Source: Pseudoalteromonas piscicida | GTDB taxonomy: Bacteria > Pseudomonadota > Gammaproteobacteria > Enterobacterales > Alteromonadaceae | Assembly (NCBI RefSeq): GCF_002208135.1 | Contig: NZ_CP021647.1 | Coordinates: 375,501-439,500 of the forward strand | Direction: 5' to 3' | Length of the DNA stretch: 64,000 nt | Shown: piece after piece, positions 35,248-44,259 of the stretch | How positions within the stretch are numbered: position 1 is the stretch's first letter | Layout of the letters: every line of letters starts with the position of its first letter | Position numbers and translations under genes: made by a program | Notes under the pieces: generated by a model | What the model was told of the DNA's origin: nothing | Database searches by the model: none | The model's input: the letters and a program-made list of their open reading frames with translations, nothing else

Positions 35248-36481
35248 TTGACTGATATCTCGGTTTTCTGGCGACTAAATGCACGGCACTGGTGGCTCTA
35301 CGCTTAAAAGCGCCCTCACAGTAGCACAGATAAAATTGCCAAAGGCGATAAAAGCGCTCATCGAAACGTTTACCGTCGAGTGAAGGCCAAGCTTTTTCAA
35401 ACCGAACACGCCAGTCATATAGCGTTCTGGCGTAGTGCAAACCGATATCATGGAGTTCGTGGACAACCATATCCGTGGAATTTAAAATTTGCTTACTCAT
35501 TTCACTGATGGACGGAAGACAACCGCCAGGGAAGATATACTGCTGAATGAAATCCGATTGTTTAAGGTAATGTTGATAACGCTGACAGGCTATGGTGATG
35601 GCCTGAATTAGCATTGCGCCGGTCGGTTTTAGCAAGTCGTTGCATTTGGTAAAGAAGCCCGATAGATATGCGTGCCCAACTGCTTCAATCATTTCAATGG
35701 ACACCAGTTTGTCGTATTGGCCTTCCAATTCGCGGTAGTCTTTCTTTAATAGCGTGATGTGTTGCTGCAACCCTTCTCTTTCAATTAGCGCTGTTACATA
35801 GGCGTATTGTTCTTCTGAGATGGTTGTCGTTGTTACATGACAGCCGTAGTTTTTTGCAGCATAGACAGCAAATGCGCCCCACCCAGTGCCAATCTCAACT
35901 ACTTTGTCATTTGGCTGAAGATCTAAGCGCTCGCAGATCGCTGCTAGCTTATGTTGCTGGGCTTCTTCTAATGTTGCCTCCTTTGAAGGGTACACAGCAC
36001 TAGAATAGAGCATTTCTTCACTTAAAAATGATTCATACAGGTCATTACCAAGGTCGTAATGGGCCACAATATTGCGCTTTGAGCCTTGTTTTGAGTTTTT
36101 GTTTTTGAGATGCTTTATTTTGTTAGCAATACCAGAGAAAACCGCAAACTTATTTTCAAACGCATCGAGCTGAGCTTGATTTAGGACGAAAATTTCAATC
36201 AGTCTAGTTAAATCTGAGCAGCTCCAGTGACCAAGAATGTAAGACTCACCGGCTCCTACGCTACCGCCAAGTGCAAATAACTTGTACATTTGCGCAGAAT
36301 GCACATGAATATCTACGCTAAAACTTGTTTCAGACTCACCAAAACAGTATTTTTGGTTGCCTTCGACAAGTACCACTTTTCCAGTTTCTAACGTATTCAA
36401 CGCGCCAAAGACGAGCTTTTTATACAATCTATCGAATGTAGAAAGCGAAATTGATGAGGATATTGTCGTGGTATTTTCCAT
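35219..36481 (-). CDS. cfa: Cyclopropane-fatty-acyl-phospholipid synthase-like methyltransferase
   Basis: A 420-aa SAM-dependent methyltransferase acting on unsaturated acyl chains in membrane phospholipid. The SAM-binding motif VVEIGTGWGAFAVYAA and EMIEAVGHAY, SIEM and PGGCLPSI are typical of Cfa/Mma-type enzymes. The start at 36481 has GGAAGAG eight bases upstream and follows the DUF1365 stop by one base; the longer open frame to 36508 overlaps that gene. In Rhodobacter, ChrR-controlled relatives take part in making methylated or furan fatty acids, so the product need not be a cyclopropane. Confidence 0.88.
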   Translation of the reverse strand: MENTTTISSSISLSTFDRLYKKLVFGALNTLETGKVVLVEGNQKYCFGESETSFSVDIHVHSAQMYKLFALGGSVGAGESYILGHWSCSDLTRLIEIFVLNQAQLDAFENKFAVFSGIANKIKHLKNKNSKQGSKRNIVAHYDLGNDLYESFLSEEMLYSSAVYPSKEATLEEAQQHKLAAICERLDLQPNDKVVEIGTGWGAFAVYAAKNYGCHVTTTTISEEQYAYVTALIEREGLQQHITLLKKDYRELEGQYDKLVSIEMIEAVGHAYLSGFFTKCNDLLKPTGAMLIQAITIACQRYQHYLKQSDFIQQYIFPGGCLPSISEMSKQILNSTDMVVHELHDIGLHYARTLYDWRVRFEKAWPSLDGKRFDERFYRLWQFYLCYCEGAFKRRATSAVHLVARKPRYQSNACTQTLDY

Positions 36482-36482
36482 C

Positions 36483-37214
36483 TTATACTCTTCCGGGATG
36501 CCCAACAAAAGGCACTTTTTTTAAAAATAACTTCAACGCTTGCCAATAGATGCCTTTAGCTATGTTCCATGTCATAGCAGGAAACCGCTTTAGCAATTGA
36601 TTAATATTTGCCTCGTTGAGTTCCTGCTTTTTGAGCGCCATCGTGGCATCAAATAGCAATTCGTCACCTTTTCTATTTTCTATATGGATTAGCGTGTTGC
36701 TACCAGGTGGTTTTACTTTCCAATGGTAGTGCATATCCAAACTCATAAAAGGTGATACGTGAAATTCCTTTTTAAAGTTCACTTCTTTATTTAATTCAAC
36801 TAAATAAAAATGTCGCTCATTCCAAGGCGTATTGCTTACTTCAGCAAGCATATGGCTGAAACCAGCCCCCTTTTCGTCTTCAAAAAAGTAGAAATTAACC
36901 GGACTGAAGTAAAAGCCTAAACAGCGTATTTGCGCCATTAAATATACTTTTGTTTGTGAAGAAACGGGTTTGCCTAGTGCATTTGATTTAGCACGTGCGC
37001 GCTCATCTAAGCTTTCCCCTTCCGTGAGGATATAGTCAGCTTGATTGAATTTAAGGAGTTTTAAGCCGGATGTACCAAACTTTGACGAAATACTATTGAG
37101 TGTTTCTATCTCACTTAAATCTAACCACATCATATACATGGGATAGGAAAATGCGTGTTCGGCATGGGCGAATCGCCGGTGCCGAACTTTGCCCACCAGT
37201 ATTGCACTATTCAA
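36483..37214 (-). CDS. DUF1365 family protein
   Basis: A 243-aa cytoplasmic protein with the DUF1365 hallmarks: [18 protein letters not shown] near the N-terminus, the [10 protein letters not shown] motif and [15 protein letters not shown]. Its molecular role is not established, but it is almost always found between an FAD oxidoreductase and a Cfa-like methyltransferase. Its start overlaps the preceding oxidoreductase stop by four bases (ATGA), showing translational coupling. Confidence 0.88.
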   Translation of the reverse strand: MNSAILVGKVRHRRFAHAEHAFSYPMYMMWLDLSEIETLNSISSKFGTSGLKLLKFNQADYILTEGESLDERARAKSNALGKPVSSQTKVYLMAQIRCLGFYFSPVNFYFFEDEKGAGFSHMLAEVSNTPWNERHFYLVELNKEVNFKKEFHVSPFMSLDMHYHWKVKPPGSNTLIHIENRKGDELLFDATMALKKQELNEANINQLLKRFPAMTWNIAKGIYWQALKLFLKKVPFVGHPGRV

Positions 37215-38464
37215 AATGAGATACCCAGTTGTTCAGCCACGTCTACCGCACTTCTCACACCATCTTCATGAAAGCCGTTGAACCAGTACGCACCGCAAAA
37301 ATAACTATGGTGTTTACCATCAATTTCAGCTTTACGTTTTTGGGCTGCAATGCTGGTGGTATTAAATACCGGATGATGATAAACAAATCGGCGGATCACT
37401 TTGTCTTCAGCTATCCCTTCATCGTGATTTAATGTGACACAGTATTGATGTTTGGCATCAAGCCCTTGCAATATGTTCATTTGATAGGTGACGACAGCGG
37501 CTTTGTCTGTCGCTTCGTTTAACAAATAGTTCCAACTGGCCCATGCGAGCGGACGCTTAGGCAATAAACGGGTATCTGTGTGTAGCACCACTGAGTTTGC
37601 TGTATATGGGATTGCCCCTAGTATCGCTTGTTCATCACTAGATGGTGTATTTAATAATGCCAATGCCTGATCGCTATGGCATGCAAAGACGACTTTATCG
37701 AAGTACTCGTTGCTGCCATCCTTAAAGACTATTGTCACACCAGATTCGTCACGAGTCACCGTCTCGATGTCGGCATTAAGCACAATATTGTCCTTAAATT
37801 CTGCCACCAATGGTTGGACGTATTCCCTTGAACCACCCGGAATTACATACCACTGAGGACGGTTAGTAATGTCCAATAATCCATGGTTGAAGAAAAACCG
37901 GACAAAGAATTTGGCTTCGAAGTCGAGCATCTCTTTGATGCTGGTTGACCAAATTGCAGCGCCCATCGGCAAGATATAGTGTAGCTTAAAAAATTCATTA
38001 AATTGGTGTTGCTGTAATAGTTTGCCAAGCGTTTCAACACCATCATAGTCGTCTTTTTCATATAAGGACTTACAGAGCTTGTTGAAACGCACTATATCCC
38101 TTAACAACCGCCAGAATGTTGGCCTTAGCAGATTCCGCTTTTGTGCAAATAAAGTGCGTAGTGAATGACCATTGTACTCGAATTTGGATCTACTGTTGTG
38201 AACACTAAAACTCATTTCAGTTTCTTGGCGACTGACACCGATTTCAGCTAGCAGCTTCTCAAATTTGGGATAAGTTCTGTCGTTAAATACGATAAAGCCG
38301 GTATCAATTGCGAGTTTTTCGCCCTGATATTCAACATCGATGGTTGCCGTATGTCCGCCAATATAATTATTTTTTTCAAAGACCTTGACGTCGTGTTGAC
38401 GACTTAAAAGGTATGCTGCGGTCATACCTGAAATACCGCTTCCAATTATTGCAATCTTAGCCAC
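37211..38464 (-). CDS. FAD-dependent amine-oxidase-fold oxidoreductase
   Basis: A 417-aa flavoprotein. The FAD-binding Rossmann motif [17 protein letters not shown] opens the protein and is followed by the [14 protein letters not shown] acidic-strand/FAD contact. A C-terminal [18 protein letters not shown] segment matches the second FAD motif. Relatives in ChrR regulons are needed for formation of modified fatty acids, so this probably oxidises a methylated acyl chain made by the adjacent methyltransferase. This substrate is inferred. Coupled by overlap to the genes on both sides. Confidence 0.88.
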   Translation of the reverse strand: MAKIAIIGSGISGMTAAYLLSRQHDVKVFEKNNYIGGHTATIDVEYQGEKLAIDTGFIVFNDRTYPKFEKLLAEIGVSRQETEMSFSVHNSRSKFEYNGHSLRTLFAQKRNLLRPTFWRLLRDIVRFNKLCKSLYEKDDYDGVETLGKLLQQHQFNEFFKLHYILPMGAAIWSTSIKEMLDFEAKFFVRFFFNHGLLDITNRPQWYVIPGGSREYVQPLVAEFKDNIVLNADIETVTRDESGVTIVFKDGSNEYFDKVVFACHSDQALALLNTPSSDEQAILGAIPYTANSVVLHTDTRLLPKRPLAWASWNYLLNEATDKAAVVTYQMNILQGLDAKHQYCVTLNHDEGIAEDKVIRRFVYHHPVFNTTSIAAQKRKAEIDGKHHSYFCGAYWFNGFHEDGVRSAVDVAEQLGISF

Positions 38465-39173
38465 GGGCTATCCTTTTTGCGAGAGGTAACCACAGTGCAA
38501 ACGGCAGTAACCTGAGAAGTTTTAAAAATAAGGTAAATCTTTTTGGAAAATGTATTTCTTTGCTGCGTTTCTCTATTCCTTTACTAATGTACTCGACAGC
38601 TTCATTGACACTCACAATAAATGGCATCGGAAAGTCGTTTTTGTCTGTCAACGGCGTTTCTACAAAACCCGGGTGGACTAAGGTTACATCAACGTCATTT
38701 AATGTTGCAGTCAATGTGCGCGCTAAATAGCTGACAGCCGCCTTTGAAGCTCCATAAGCTTCAGCACGAGGTAAAGGTAAAAATGCGCTACTGGAGCTTA
38801 CAATACAAATTTGCCCGCCGGCTTTAATTTTTGGCAGTAATACGTCTAGACAGTGGCCGATTGAAATGACATTGATATTCATTATTCGCTCAAACAAATG
38901 GCCGTCGAATTGGTTGGGATTATCAATATACTCACAACCACCTGCATTGAGAATTACGAGATCTAGCTCGTTAATATCTTTGAAGTTATGTTCTATCTCA
39001 TCGCGATTTGTTAAGTCAAACGCTTTACTCTTAACACCTACGCTGTTTTCCAATTCGCCTAACACTTCTGTGTTACGGCCGCAGGCCGTTACTTGATGGG
39101 ACTGTTTTGCATAGTATTCAGCAAGGCCTTTACCTATGCCTGATGTTGCGCCGGTAATTAAGACATTACTCAT
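38457..39173 (-). CDS. Short-chain dehydrogenase/reductase
   Basis: A 238-aa SDR. The nucleotide-binding motif TGATSGIGKGLAEYY, NAGG, the catalytic Ser in SSSSAFLP and the YGASKAA motif (Tyr and Lys) are all present. A hydrophobic C-terminus (LFLKLLRLLPFALWLPLA) suggests membrane association. It overlaps the oxidoreductase start by eight bases. Substrate unknown; lipid-related by context. Confidence 0.88.
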   Translation of the reverse strand: MSNVLITGATSGIGKGLAEYYAKQSHQVTACGRNTEVLGELENSVGVKSKAFDLTNRDEIEHNFKDINELDLVILNAGGCEYIDNPNQFDGHLFERIMNINVISIGHCLDVLLPKIKAGGQICIVSSSSAFLPLPRAEAYGASKAAVSYLARTLTATLNDVDVTLVHPGFVETPLTDKNDFPMPFIVSVNEAVEYISKGIEKRSKEIHFPKRFTLFLKLLRLLPFALWLPLAKRIARG

Positions 39174-39595
39174 GCTGTGATCCTTTTATCCAATAGTCGA
39201 ATAACCCCACCGAGCAGTGGGACTTGGCGATACAGCATTTGTGCACTGTCGAAGTAATCCCTATGTTGCGCTACTTTTTCGCCAATAAAGCTCAAGCGAC
39301 TATGGCCATCGACTTCAATAAGCTTACCGCCATTTAGCTTTGGGTGTTGGTATGACATAGTCCAGTAGATGAAGCTAACGTCATCGACTTGATAGGCGTT
39401 TGTAACACGAAACTCGATTTCAGAGACATTTTCATACAAACCTTGAAAATAGCTCGTTAGCGCATCAAGCCCTTGAATTTTATGAAAAGGGTCTACAAAA
39501 CTGATGTTCTCGGTGTAGATTGAAGCCAATTTACCGAGGCAGTATTTGTCTATTTCATTATAAATTGCCACGAATCGCTGCGTTCTGTGATCCAT
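39170..39595 (-). CDS. NTF2-like/SnoaL-like domain protein
   Basis: A 141-aa protein with the cone-shaped NTF2-like fold pattern: FVAIYNEIDKYCLGKLASIY helix, DPFHKIQG, and strands ending in HRDYFDSAQMLYRQVP. Such proteins bind or isomerise small hydrophobic molecules. It overlaps the SDR start by four bases and follows photolyase closely, matching the typical ChrR cluster order. Confidence 0.8.
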   Translation of the reverse strand: MDHRTQRFVAIYNEIDKYCLGKLASIYTENISFVDPFHKIQGLDALTSYFQGLYENVSEIEFRVTNAYQVDDVSFIYWTMSYQHPKLNGGKLIEVDGHSRLSFIGEKVAQHRDYFDSAQMLYRQVPLLGGVIRLLDKRITA

Positions 39596-39600
39596 ACCTA

Positions 39601-40980
39601 TTAAACCTTAAATGCGTCAAGTGCTCTCGCCCTTGCTTCTTTATGATCAACCAGCGGCTCTACATAGTCGTCCTTTCCGCCAAATGCCGCTAAATAGTCG
39701 TGGGGAAAATGAATATGCTTTGCTGGAACATTTTTCAATTCAGGCACATATGTACGAATAAAGGAACCATCGGGATCAAACTTTTCGCTCTGCGTGATGG
39801 GATTAAAAATACGAAAATAAGGCTGCGCGTCACATCCTGTACTTGCAGCCCACTGCCAGCCACCATTGTTACTCGCCAGGTCACCGTCTATTAATTTAGA
39901 CATGAAATAGGCTTCGCCTTCACGCCAATCGATAAGCAGGTGTTTGGTTAAAAAGCTGGCAACAATCATGCGTAGTCGATTGTGCATCCAGCCAGTTTTA
40001 TTGAGCTGGCGCATTGCCGCATCGACAATCGGGTAGCCAGTTTTACCACAACACCATAGCTTAAATGCTTGGGTATCGTCACGCCATCTGACTGCGTTAT
40101 ATTTATCATTGAAGTTAAAACGCTTACATAAACGCGGAAAGGCAACGATAAGGTGGCGATAAAACTCACGCCAAATGAGTTCGTTCACCCAACAAAACTC
40201 CGGCTTACTTGGGTTTTCAAGCACCTCAGGATAGTGAAGTTGGATCTGTGCGATTAGCTGTTTGGGCGACACAATACCTAACGCCAAATAAGGGCTGAGT
40301 CCCGACGTCCCCTTGATTGCAGGAAAGTCTCGGTCATCTTGGTAGTCTTCTAGCTTGTCTTTAATGAAGCGGTTTACAATCGCGACAATGGCATTATCAT
40401 CTGCTGGCCATTTTTCAGACTCATTAGTCGACTCAAAGAAAGTCGGCTTTTCGAAATTTGCATCGAGTTGTTTGTCTAATGGCCAGCTAGAAAAGTGAAA
40501 TTGCTGCCCCACAAAGAGCTTTAACCATGCTTTTTTAAAAGGAGTAAATACCTTAAACATTTCACCTGAACCCGTAAGCACTGAGCCAGGTTTAGCAACA
40601 ACGTCGCCATCGAATAATTTTAATGTAATCACAGTTGCACAGGCTTCATCGCGCGCAACTTCATTCACTTCATATTCTTTATTTGCGTACAAGCAATCAA
40701 TGCTCTTATCATCACAAACTGCTTTGAGCTGCTCTGGCAGTTTAGCGAATGTACTTGCTTCTATTATATGCAGCGTAATGCCAAATTCACTAAGCTGGTT
40801 GCCTAGCTCAAGTAATCTACGCTCAAGCAGGTCGAGTTGAATACTGGCTGCGTTGTGTGATTGCCACTGTGGTTTGCAATAAAAAAAGAGCGCATCGCGT
40901 GCGCCCTCATTCACGGCTTCAATCAAAGCCTCGTTGCCGTAAACTCTGAGGTCACGGCGAAACCAAAAAGCTGTTTTCAT
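39601..40980 (-). CDS. phrB: Class I deoxyribodipyrimidine photolyase
   Basis: A 459-aa light-driven DNA repair enzyme that splits cyclobutane pyrimidine dimers. The N-terminal antenna domain starts FWFRRDLRVYGNEAL. The C-terminal FAD domain has WREFYRHL, GYPIVDAAMRQLNKTGWMHN, the Trp electron-transfer path region and NNGGWQWAASTGCDAQPYFR. CPD photolyase is favoured by the conserved GWMHNRLRM and TGCDAQPYFR. In E. coli ybgA lies next to phr, and the same pairing appears here. Confidence 0.95.
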   Translation of the reverse strand: MKTAFWFRRDLRVYGNEALIEAVNEGARDALFFYCKPQWQSHNAASIQLDLLERRLLELGNQLSEFGITLHIIEASTFAKLPEQLKAVCDDKSIDCLYANKEYEVNEVARDEACATVITLKLFDGDVVAKPGSVLTGSGEMFKVFTPFKKAWLKLFVGQQFHFSSWPLDKQLDANFEKPTFFESTNESEKWPADDNAIVAIVNRFIKDKLEDYQDDRDFPAIKGTSGLSPYLALGIVSPKQLIAQIQLHYPEVLENPSKPEFCWVNELIWREFYRHLIVAFPRLCKRFNFNDKYNAVRWRDDTQAFKLWCCGKTGYPIVDAAMRQLNKTGWMHNRLRMIVASFLTKHLLIDWREGEAYFMSKLIDGDLASNNGGWQWAASTGCDAQPYFRIFNPITQSEKFDPDGSFIRTYVPELKNVPAKHIHFPHDYLAAFGGKDDYVEPLVDHKEARARALDAFKV

Positions 40981-40982
40981 TA

Positions 40983-41942
40983 TTAAATCCCGAATCTCAA
41001 ACGCAGTTCGTTGGGGTATGGGTCAAAGTACACTTGGCTTTGCAAATATTCTTTAGGATGCACAGTAAGGTGATGCTTGAGCAAGGTCAACGGCACATAT
41101 AAAGGCACAATACCTTTGCGATACTGCTCAATCGCACCGCACATTTCTTGCTTCTCGATGCTTGAAAGCTCGCTCTTAAAATACCCCTGCAGATGCGTTA
41201 ACGTGTTTGCTTGGTTTTTGCGATTGGCAGGCTTGCTCAGAGCTGACATCAAGCCGCTAATGTATTTATGTTTTAGTGCCTCTCTATCAAACTGTTTGCC
41301 GTCACCAAGTAAACGGCCCAAATCTTTATAAGCTTGATAGTTATGGCTCATTAACAAATATTTGTGCTTAGCATGAAAATTTGTCAACTCGTGTAGACCG
41401 ATGTTTTCAGATTGGTTCAGTTCTTGCCAACTTTTATAGACAAACACGCGCATCACGAAGTTTTCTCTGAGATGCATGTCGTTCAATCTACCATTTTCCT
41501 CGCAAGGCAAGAGCGGATTATGTTTCATGATTTGCTCAGCAAAAATACCAATACCTTCAGATGTGTTACCAGTTCCCGCTTCGTTATAGACCTTAACACG
41601 CTCCATTCCGCAGCTTGGACTTTTGGCGCAAAATACAAAACCTGAAAGGTTCTGTGTCTGTGAGGTGGCAACTTTTTCGCCATACTCTCTAAGCTTTGGT
41701 GCGACATCCTCTTTACCGTCTGGGCGACTAACTTTGATGATGTCCCCTACACGGATCTGCCTAATGGTTGGTCTTGGAATTGGCAAGCCTATCGCAACTT
41801 CCGGGCAAAAGCGCACATACTCAACATGTTCGGCGAATTCATCCATACAAAAGTTTGAACGCTTATGGCCTGAGTCAAATCGTACTTTGTCTCCAGCTAA
41901 ACACGCGCTAATGCCAATTTTTATTGGAGATGAAAATTTCAT
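40983..41942 (-). CDS. DUF523-DUF1722 (YbgA-like) protein
   Basis: A 319-aa fusion protein. The DUF523 half (about 1-150) has conserved cysteines (GISACLAGDKVRFD, RFCPEVAIGL, FCAKSPSCGM). The DUF1722 half (about 190-310) contains HAKHKYLLMSHNYQAYKDLGRLL. The Cys-rich first half may bind a metal or Fe-S cluster; the function is not established. It ends two bases before photolyase starts and follows the ChrR gene, so it belongs to the sigma/anti-sigma transcript. Confidence 0.85.
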   Translation of the reverse strand: MKFSSPIKIGISACLAGDKVRFDSGHKRSNFCMDEFAEHVEYVRFCPEVAIGLPIPRPTIRQIRVGDIIKVSRPDGKEDVAPKLREYGEKVATSQTQNLSGFVFCAKSPSCGMERVKVYNEAGTGNTSEGIGIFAEQIMKHNPLLPCEENGRLNDMHLRENFVMRVFVYKSWQELNQSENIGLHELTNFHAKHKYLLMSHNYQAYKDLGRLLGDGKQFDREALKHKYISGLMSALSKPANRKNQANTLTHLQGYFKSELSSIEKQEMCGAIEQYRKGIVPLYVPLTLLKHHLTVHPKEYLQSQVYFDPYPNELRLRFGI

Positions 41943-41957
41943 TTCGCAACTATTCCC

Positions 41958-42608
41958 TTAATAAATCAATTTGCCAATTGGGTTTAACAGCTTACTTAAG
42001 CCTCTATTAAAGTGTAGTGCACTACTTACTACGGTAAAGCACAGGCAGCCTTCTTTTGTGCGCGGAGAATGATTATGTTCGCCATCTTGCCAAATAAAGT
42101 CGCCCGGTACATATTCTCCCGCTTCATCTGCAAAATCGCCATCAAGTAGCAGAGTGATTTCAAAGCCGGTGTGGGTGTGCTCTGGGATTTCGCCTTCCGC
42201 ACCAATTTGTAGGAGACTTGAGCGCAAGTCGCCATCTTCTAATAATAATCGCGAACGTAAGATTTTGCCTACGCCTGAAAATTTGCTGCGGTCGATATTC
42301 GCAATCGCGCGGGGTAGTTGAACATTCCTGCCTTGATAGCTAAATGTTGGTTGAACATATTCTTTAACTTCGTCGATTTCATCGTCGAGTGTTATCGCTT
42401 GCATTATCGCCTCGAAATCGGCACTGAGTGCGGAGTCGCTGTTCCCTCCGAGCTGAACACTCGCCTCCTGCGCTTCGAGTTGTTGAGTCTTTTTCTGACA
42501 ACAAGGGCACAACTCGACATGCGCTGCGATGGCGACACTGATGCTTGCAGGCAAGTTGCCTTCAACAAATTGACTGAGTAATGAGTCATTAGGGTGATGC
42601 TTAATCAT
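41958..42608 (-). CDS. chrR: ChrR-family anti-sigma factor
   Basis: A 216-aa zinc-dependent anti-sigma factor. The N-terminal ZAS domain carries HxxxCxxC (H30, C34, C37). The C-terminal cupin domain has the metal motif EHTHTGFE with E and a later GEHNHSP. In Rhodobacter ChrR releases its sigma factor when singlet oxygen is formed. The gene overlaps the sigma gene by four bases, ensuring equal production. The downstream photolyase and lipid genes fit a photo-oxidative stress response. Confidence 0.92.
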   Translation of the reverse strand: MIKHHPNDSLLSQFVEGNLPASISVAIAAHVELCPCCQKKTQQLEAQEASVQLGGNSDSALSADFEAIMQAITLDDEIDEVKEYVQPTFSYQGRNVQLPRAIANIDRSKFSGVGKILRSRLLLEDGDLRSSLLQIGAEGEIPEHTHTGFEITLLLDGDFADEAGEYVPGDFIWQDGEHNHSPRTKEGCLCFTVVSSALHFNRGLSKLLNPIGKLIY

Positions 42609-43225
42609 GCTTGATCTCCCATTTCTGCGCGAAGTTTTTGTAAAGCTAGCCGTAAACGTGATTTAACAGTACCAACCGGAATATTAAGATGTTCAGCCAA
42701 TTGCTCTTGGGACATTTCTTGAAAGTACACGCCTTTGACTATGTCTCGCTGTGCTGGAGGCAACTTATTAATATACTTTTGAATTTGTGCCGTTTGCAAG
42801 TGATCTTGAAAACCATCATCGTCAGCTTGAGAATCTTGAATTATCGGCCAAATGTCTTCACTTATGTGTTCTTCTTTATTACTCTTCATTTTACGCAATG
42901 CGTCAAACGACGCGTTGCGCATCACAGTGTATATCCACGTCGTGGCTGCACCCTTATCGTGGTGATAGAGGTGTGCTTTGCGCCACACGGAAGTCATCGT
43001 GTCCTGGACGAGCTCCATCGCCTGAGCGTCGTTACCAAATTGCTTCACGCCGAAGCGCCTAATTTTTGGCGCAAAATACTCGAACAAGAACGCAAAAGCT
43101 TTGCGATCTCGTTTTTCTGCAACCTTAACTAAAGCGTCCGATAACGCTTGAGAGGGTGTTTCTTGCACTGCTTTGCGAGTTCCTGACTGAACATTGCAAT
43201 CTGTAGATTGCTGTTGGCCTAACAT
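42605..43225 (-). CDS. rpoE: ECF sigma factor, RpoE/ECF11 type partner of ChrR
   Basis: A 206-aa ECF sigma factor. Region 2 (FLFEYFAPKIRRFGVKQFG, AMELVQDTMTSVWRKAHLY) and region 4 (KLPPAQRDIVKGVYFQEMSQ, LNIPVGTVKSRLRLAL) are complete. It heads the run of ten minus-strand genes down to DUF2878. A TGATCC-N18-TA promoter lies upstream, so it is probably autoregulated. It is not the envelope-stress RpoE of E. coli (no rseA), but the ChrR-paired light-stress factor. Symbol follows Rhodobacter usage. Confidence 0.92.
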   Translation of the reverse strand: MLGQQQSTDCNVQSGTRKAVQETPSQALSDALVKVAEKRDRKAFAFLFEYFAPKIRRFGVKQFGNDAQAMELVQDTMTSVWRKAHLYHHDKGAATTWIYTVMRNASFDALRKMKSNKEEHISEDIWPIIQDSQADDDGFQDHLQTAQIQKYINKLPPAQRDIVKGVYFQEMSQEQLAEHLNIPVGTVKSRLRLALQKLRAEMGDQA

Positions 43226-43255
43226 AGCTCACCTTCCAATTTATAATTATGAACT

Positions 43256-43285
43256 TTAGTACGCTGTACAAATCGGAATGGATCA
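43256..43285 (-). promoter_or_regulatory. ECF11 (sigma-E) promoter of the rpoE-chrR run
   Basis: On the minus strand TGATCC (43285-43280) and TACTAA (43261-43256) are separated by exactly 18 bases. TGATCC is the known -35 element of the ChrR-partnered sigma-E of Rhodobacter. The -10 ends 31 bases from the sigma gene ATG, and GGAAGGTGA lies between. The -35 abuts the stop of the LON-domain gene. Confidence 0.75.
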
Positions 43286-43858
43286 CTATTTTTCATCTAA
43301 TACAGTATGTAAGAACTCTGCCACCTGTTCAAATGTTTGTGCTTGTTTTATTTTCAGTTTTTGAGTCATTGAGATGGGTAAAATTTCTAGCCAACGATAA
43401 GCAACCCATAGTGGCTGAGTAAAATGTTTGTCGCGGTACAAATCATCGAGGATGGGATTCGCGATAAAAACGCTCTGTAGCTTACCAATAAGGGTTTCAT
43501 CAACTAGGCTAAATGCTTCTTCACTGCATTGCCATGGTGGTCCTTCAATAATGTCGCATTTGCCATAACGTAAAGACTGCTTATCCACTTCCACATTGCT
43601 GATCTCGACCCGCGATAGCGCCTCAACATCGATAAGCAGCTGACCATCATCGTCTTGCGAGAAGTCGACGATTTTGACGTGCACGCCTTCTTTCGGCACA
43701 TTGTGCGGCATATCATCTGCGTATGGACACAATACAAAACCTTGCTCTGTTTTGGCGGCCTCTTTTACCATATATAAATAGCGCTGCTCAAAGATCCGCA
43801 AACGGGTAAACCCGCCTGGAAGCAAGAATATTGGCAATGGAAATAAAGCTAGTTTCAT
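43286..43858 (-). CDS. LON substrate-binding-domain protein (peptidase S16 N-terminal-like)
   Basis: A 190-aa protein corresponding to the LON N-terminal domain alone, without ATPase or protease domains. FPLPIFLLPGGFTRLRIFEQRYLYMV and the repeated strand pattern (VHVKIVDF, DGQLLIDVEAL, RVEISNV) are typical. Stand-alone LON-domain proteins have no settled role; they may bind unfolded protein. GGGAATT precedes the ATG. It has its own TGATCC-N18-TA promoter, with the same geometry as that of the sigma gene. Confidence 0.85.
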   Translation of the reverse strand: MKLALFPLPIFLLPGGFTRLRIFEQRYLYMVKEAAKTEQGFVLCPYADDMPHNVPKEGVHVKIVDFSQDDDGQLLIDVEALSRVEISNVEVDKQSLRYGKCDIIEGPPWQCSEEAFSLVDETLIGKLQSVFIANPILDDLYRDKHFTQPLWVAYRWLEILPISMTQKLKIKQAQTFEQVAEFLHTVLDEK

Positions 43859-43889
43859 AATTCCCGTTCAAACACTAAAAAACTAACGA

Positions 43890-43919
43890 TAATTACGGCT
43901 GCTCTATCTATCTGGATCA
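43890..43919 (-). promoter_or_regulatory. ECF11 (sigma-E) promoter of the LON-domain gene
   Basis: On the minus strand TGATCC (43919-43914) is followed after exactly 18 bases by TAATTA (43895-43890). The last spacer bases CCG and the TA match the sigma-gene promoter (GCG, TA). The -10 ends 32 bases before the ATG at 43858, almost the same distance as in the sigma-gene promoter. Confidence 0.7.
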
Positions 43920-43938
43920 GTTCACGCTAAATTTATGA

Positions 43939-44259
43939 TTATTCCCAAACACAGTGTTTAGCTATCACGTTACGATTTGAAAAGGCAACGCCCTCGGCTT
44001 GCAAGCGAGCCTTTTGCTCGTGAAATTTACTACTGTCCAGAGGGAACGAAATACGCCGCTGGCTATTTACTACTCTGTACCAAGGTAACGTTGAACCTTG
44101 TGGTAGGTGCTTTAGTAATTGGCCTACCGTTCTCGCATGTTTTGGAGATTCAGCTAATCTCGCTATTTGCCCATAAGACGCAACTTTTCCAAACGGGATA
44201 CCACCGATTACGGTGAAGACTTTTTCAGCGAATTCTTGTTGAGGATTGCTGCTTTTCAT
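43939..44259 (-). CDS. Alkyltransferase-like protein (ATL, MGMT fold)
   Basis: A 106-aa protein of the O6-alkylguanine alkyltransferase DNA-binding fold. The active-site PCHRV motif of Ogt/MGMT is replaced by LPWYRVV, with Trp at position 60 where the acceptor Cys should be. ATL proteins cannot transfer alkyl groups but bind O6-alkylguanine and hand the lesion to nucleotide excision repair. VASYGQIARLA and RTVGQLLKHLPQG support the family. Its start overlaps the end of the LysR gene by 35 bases. Confidence 0.88.
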   Translation of the reverse strand: MKSSNPQQEFAEKVFTVIGGIPFGKVASYGQIARLAESPKHARTVGQLLKHLPQGSTLPWYRVVNSQRRISFPLDSSKFHEQKARLQAEGVAFSNRNVIAKHCVWE

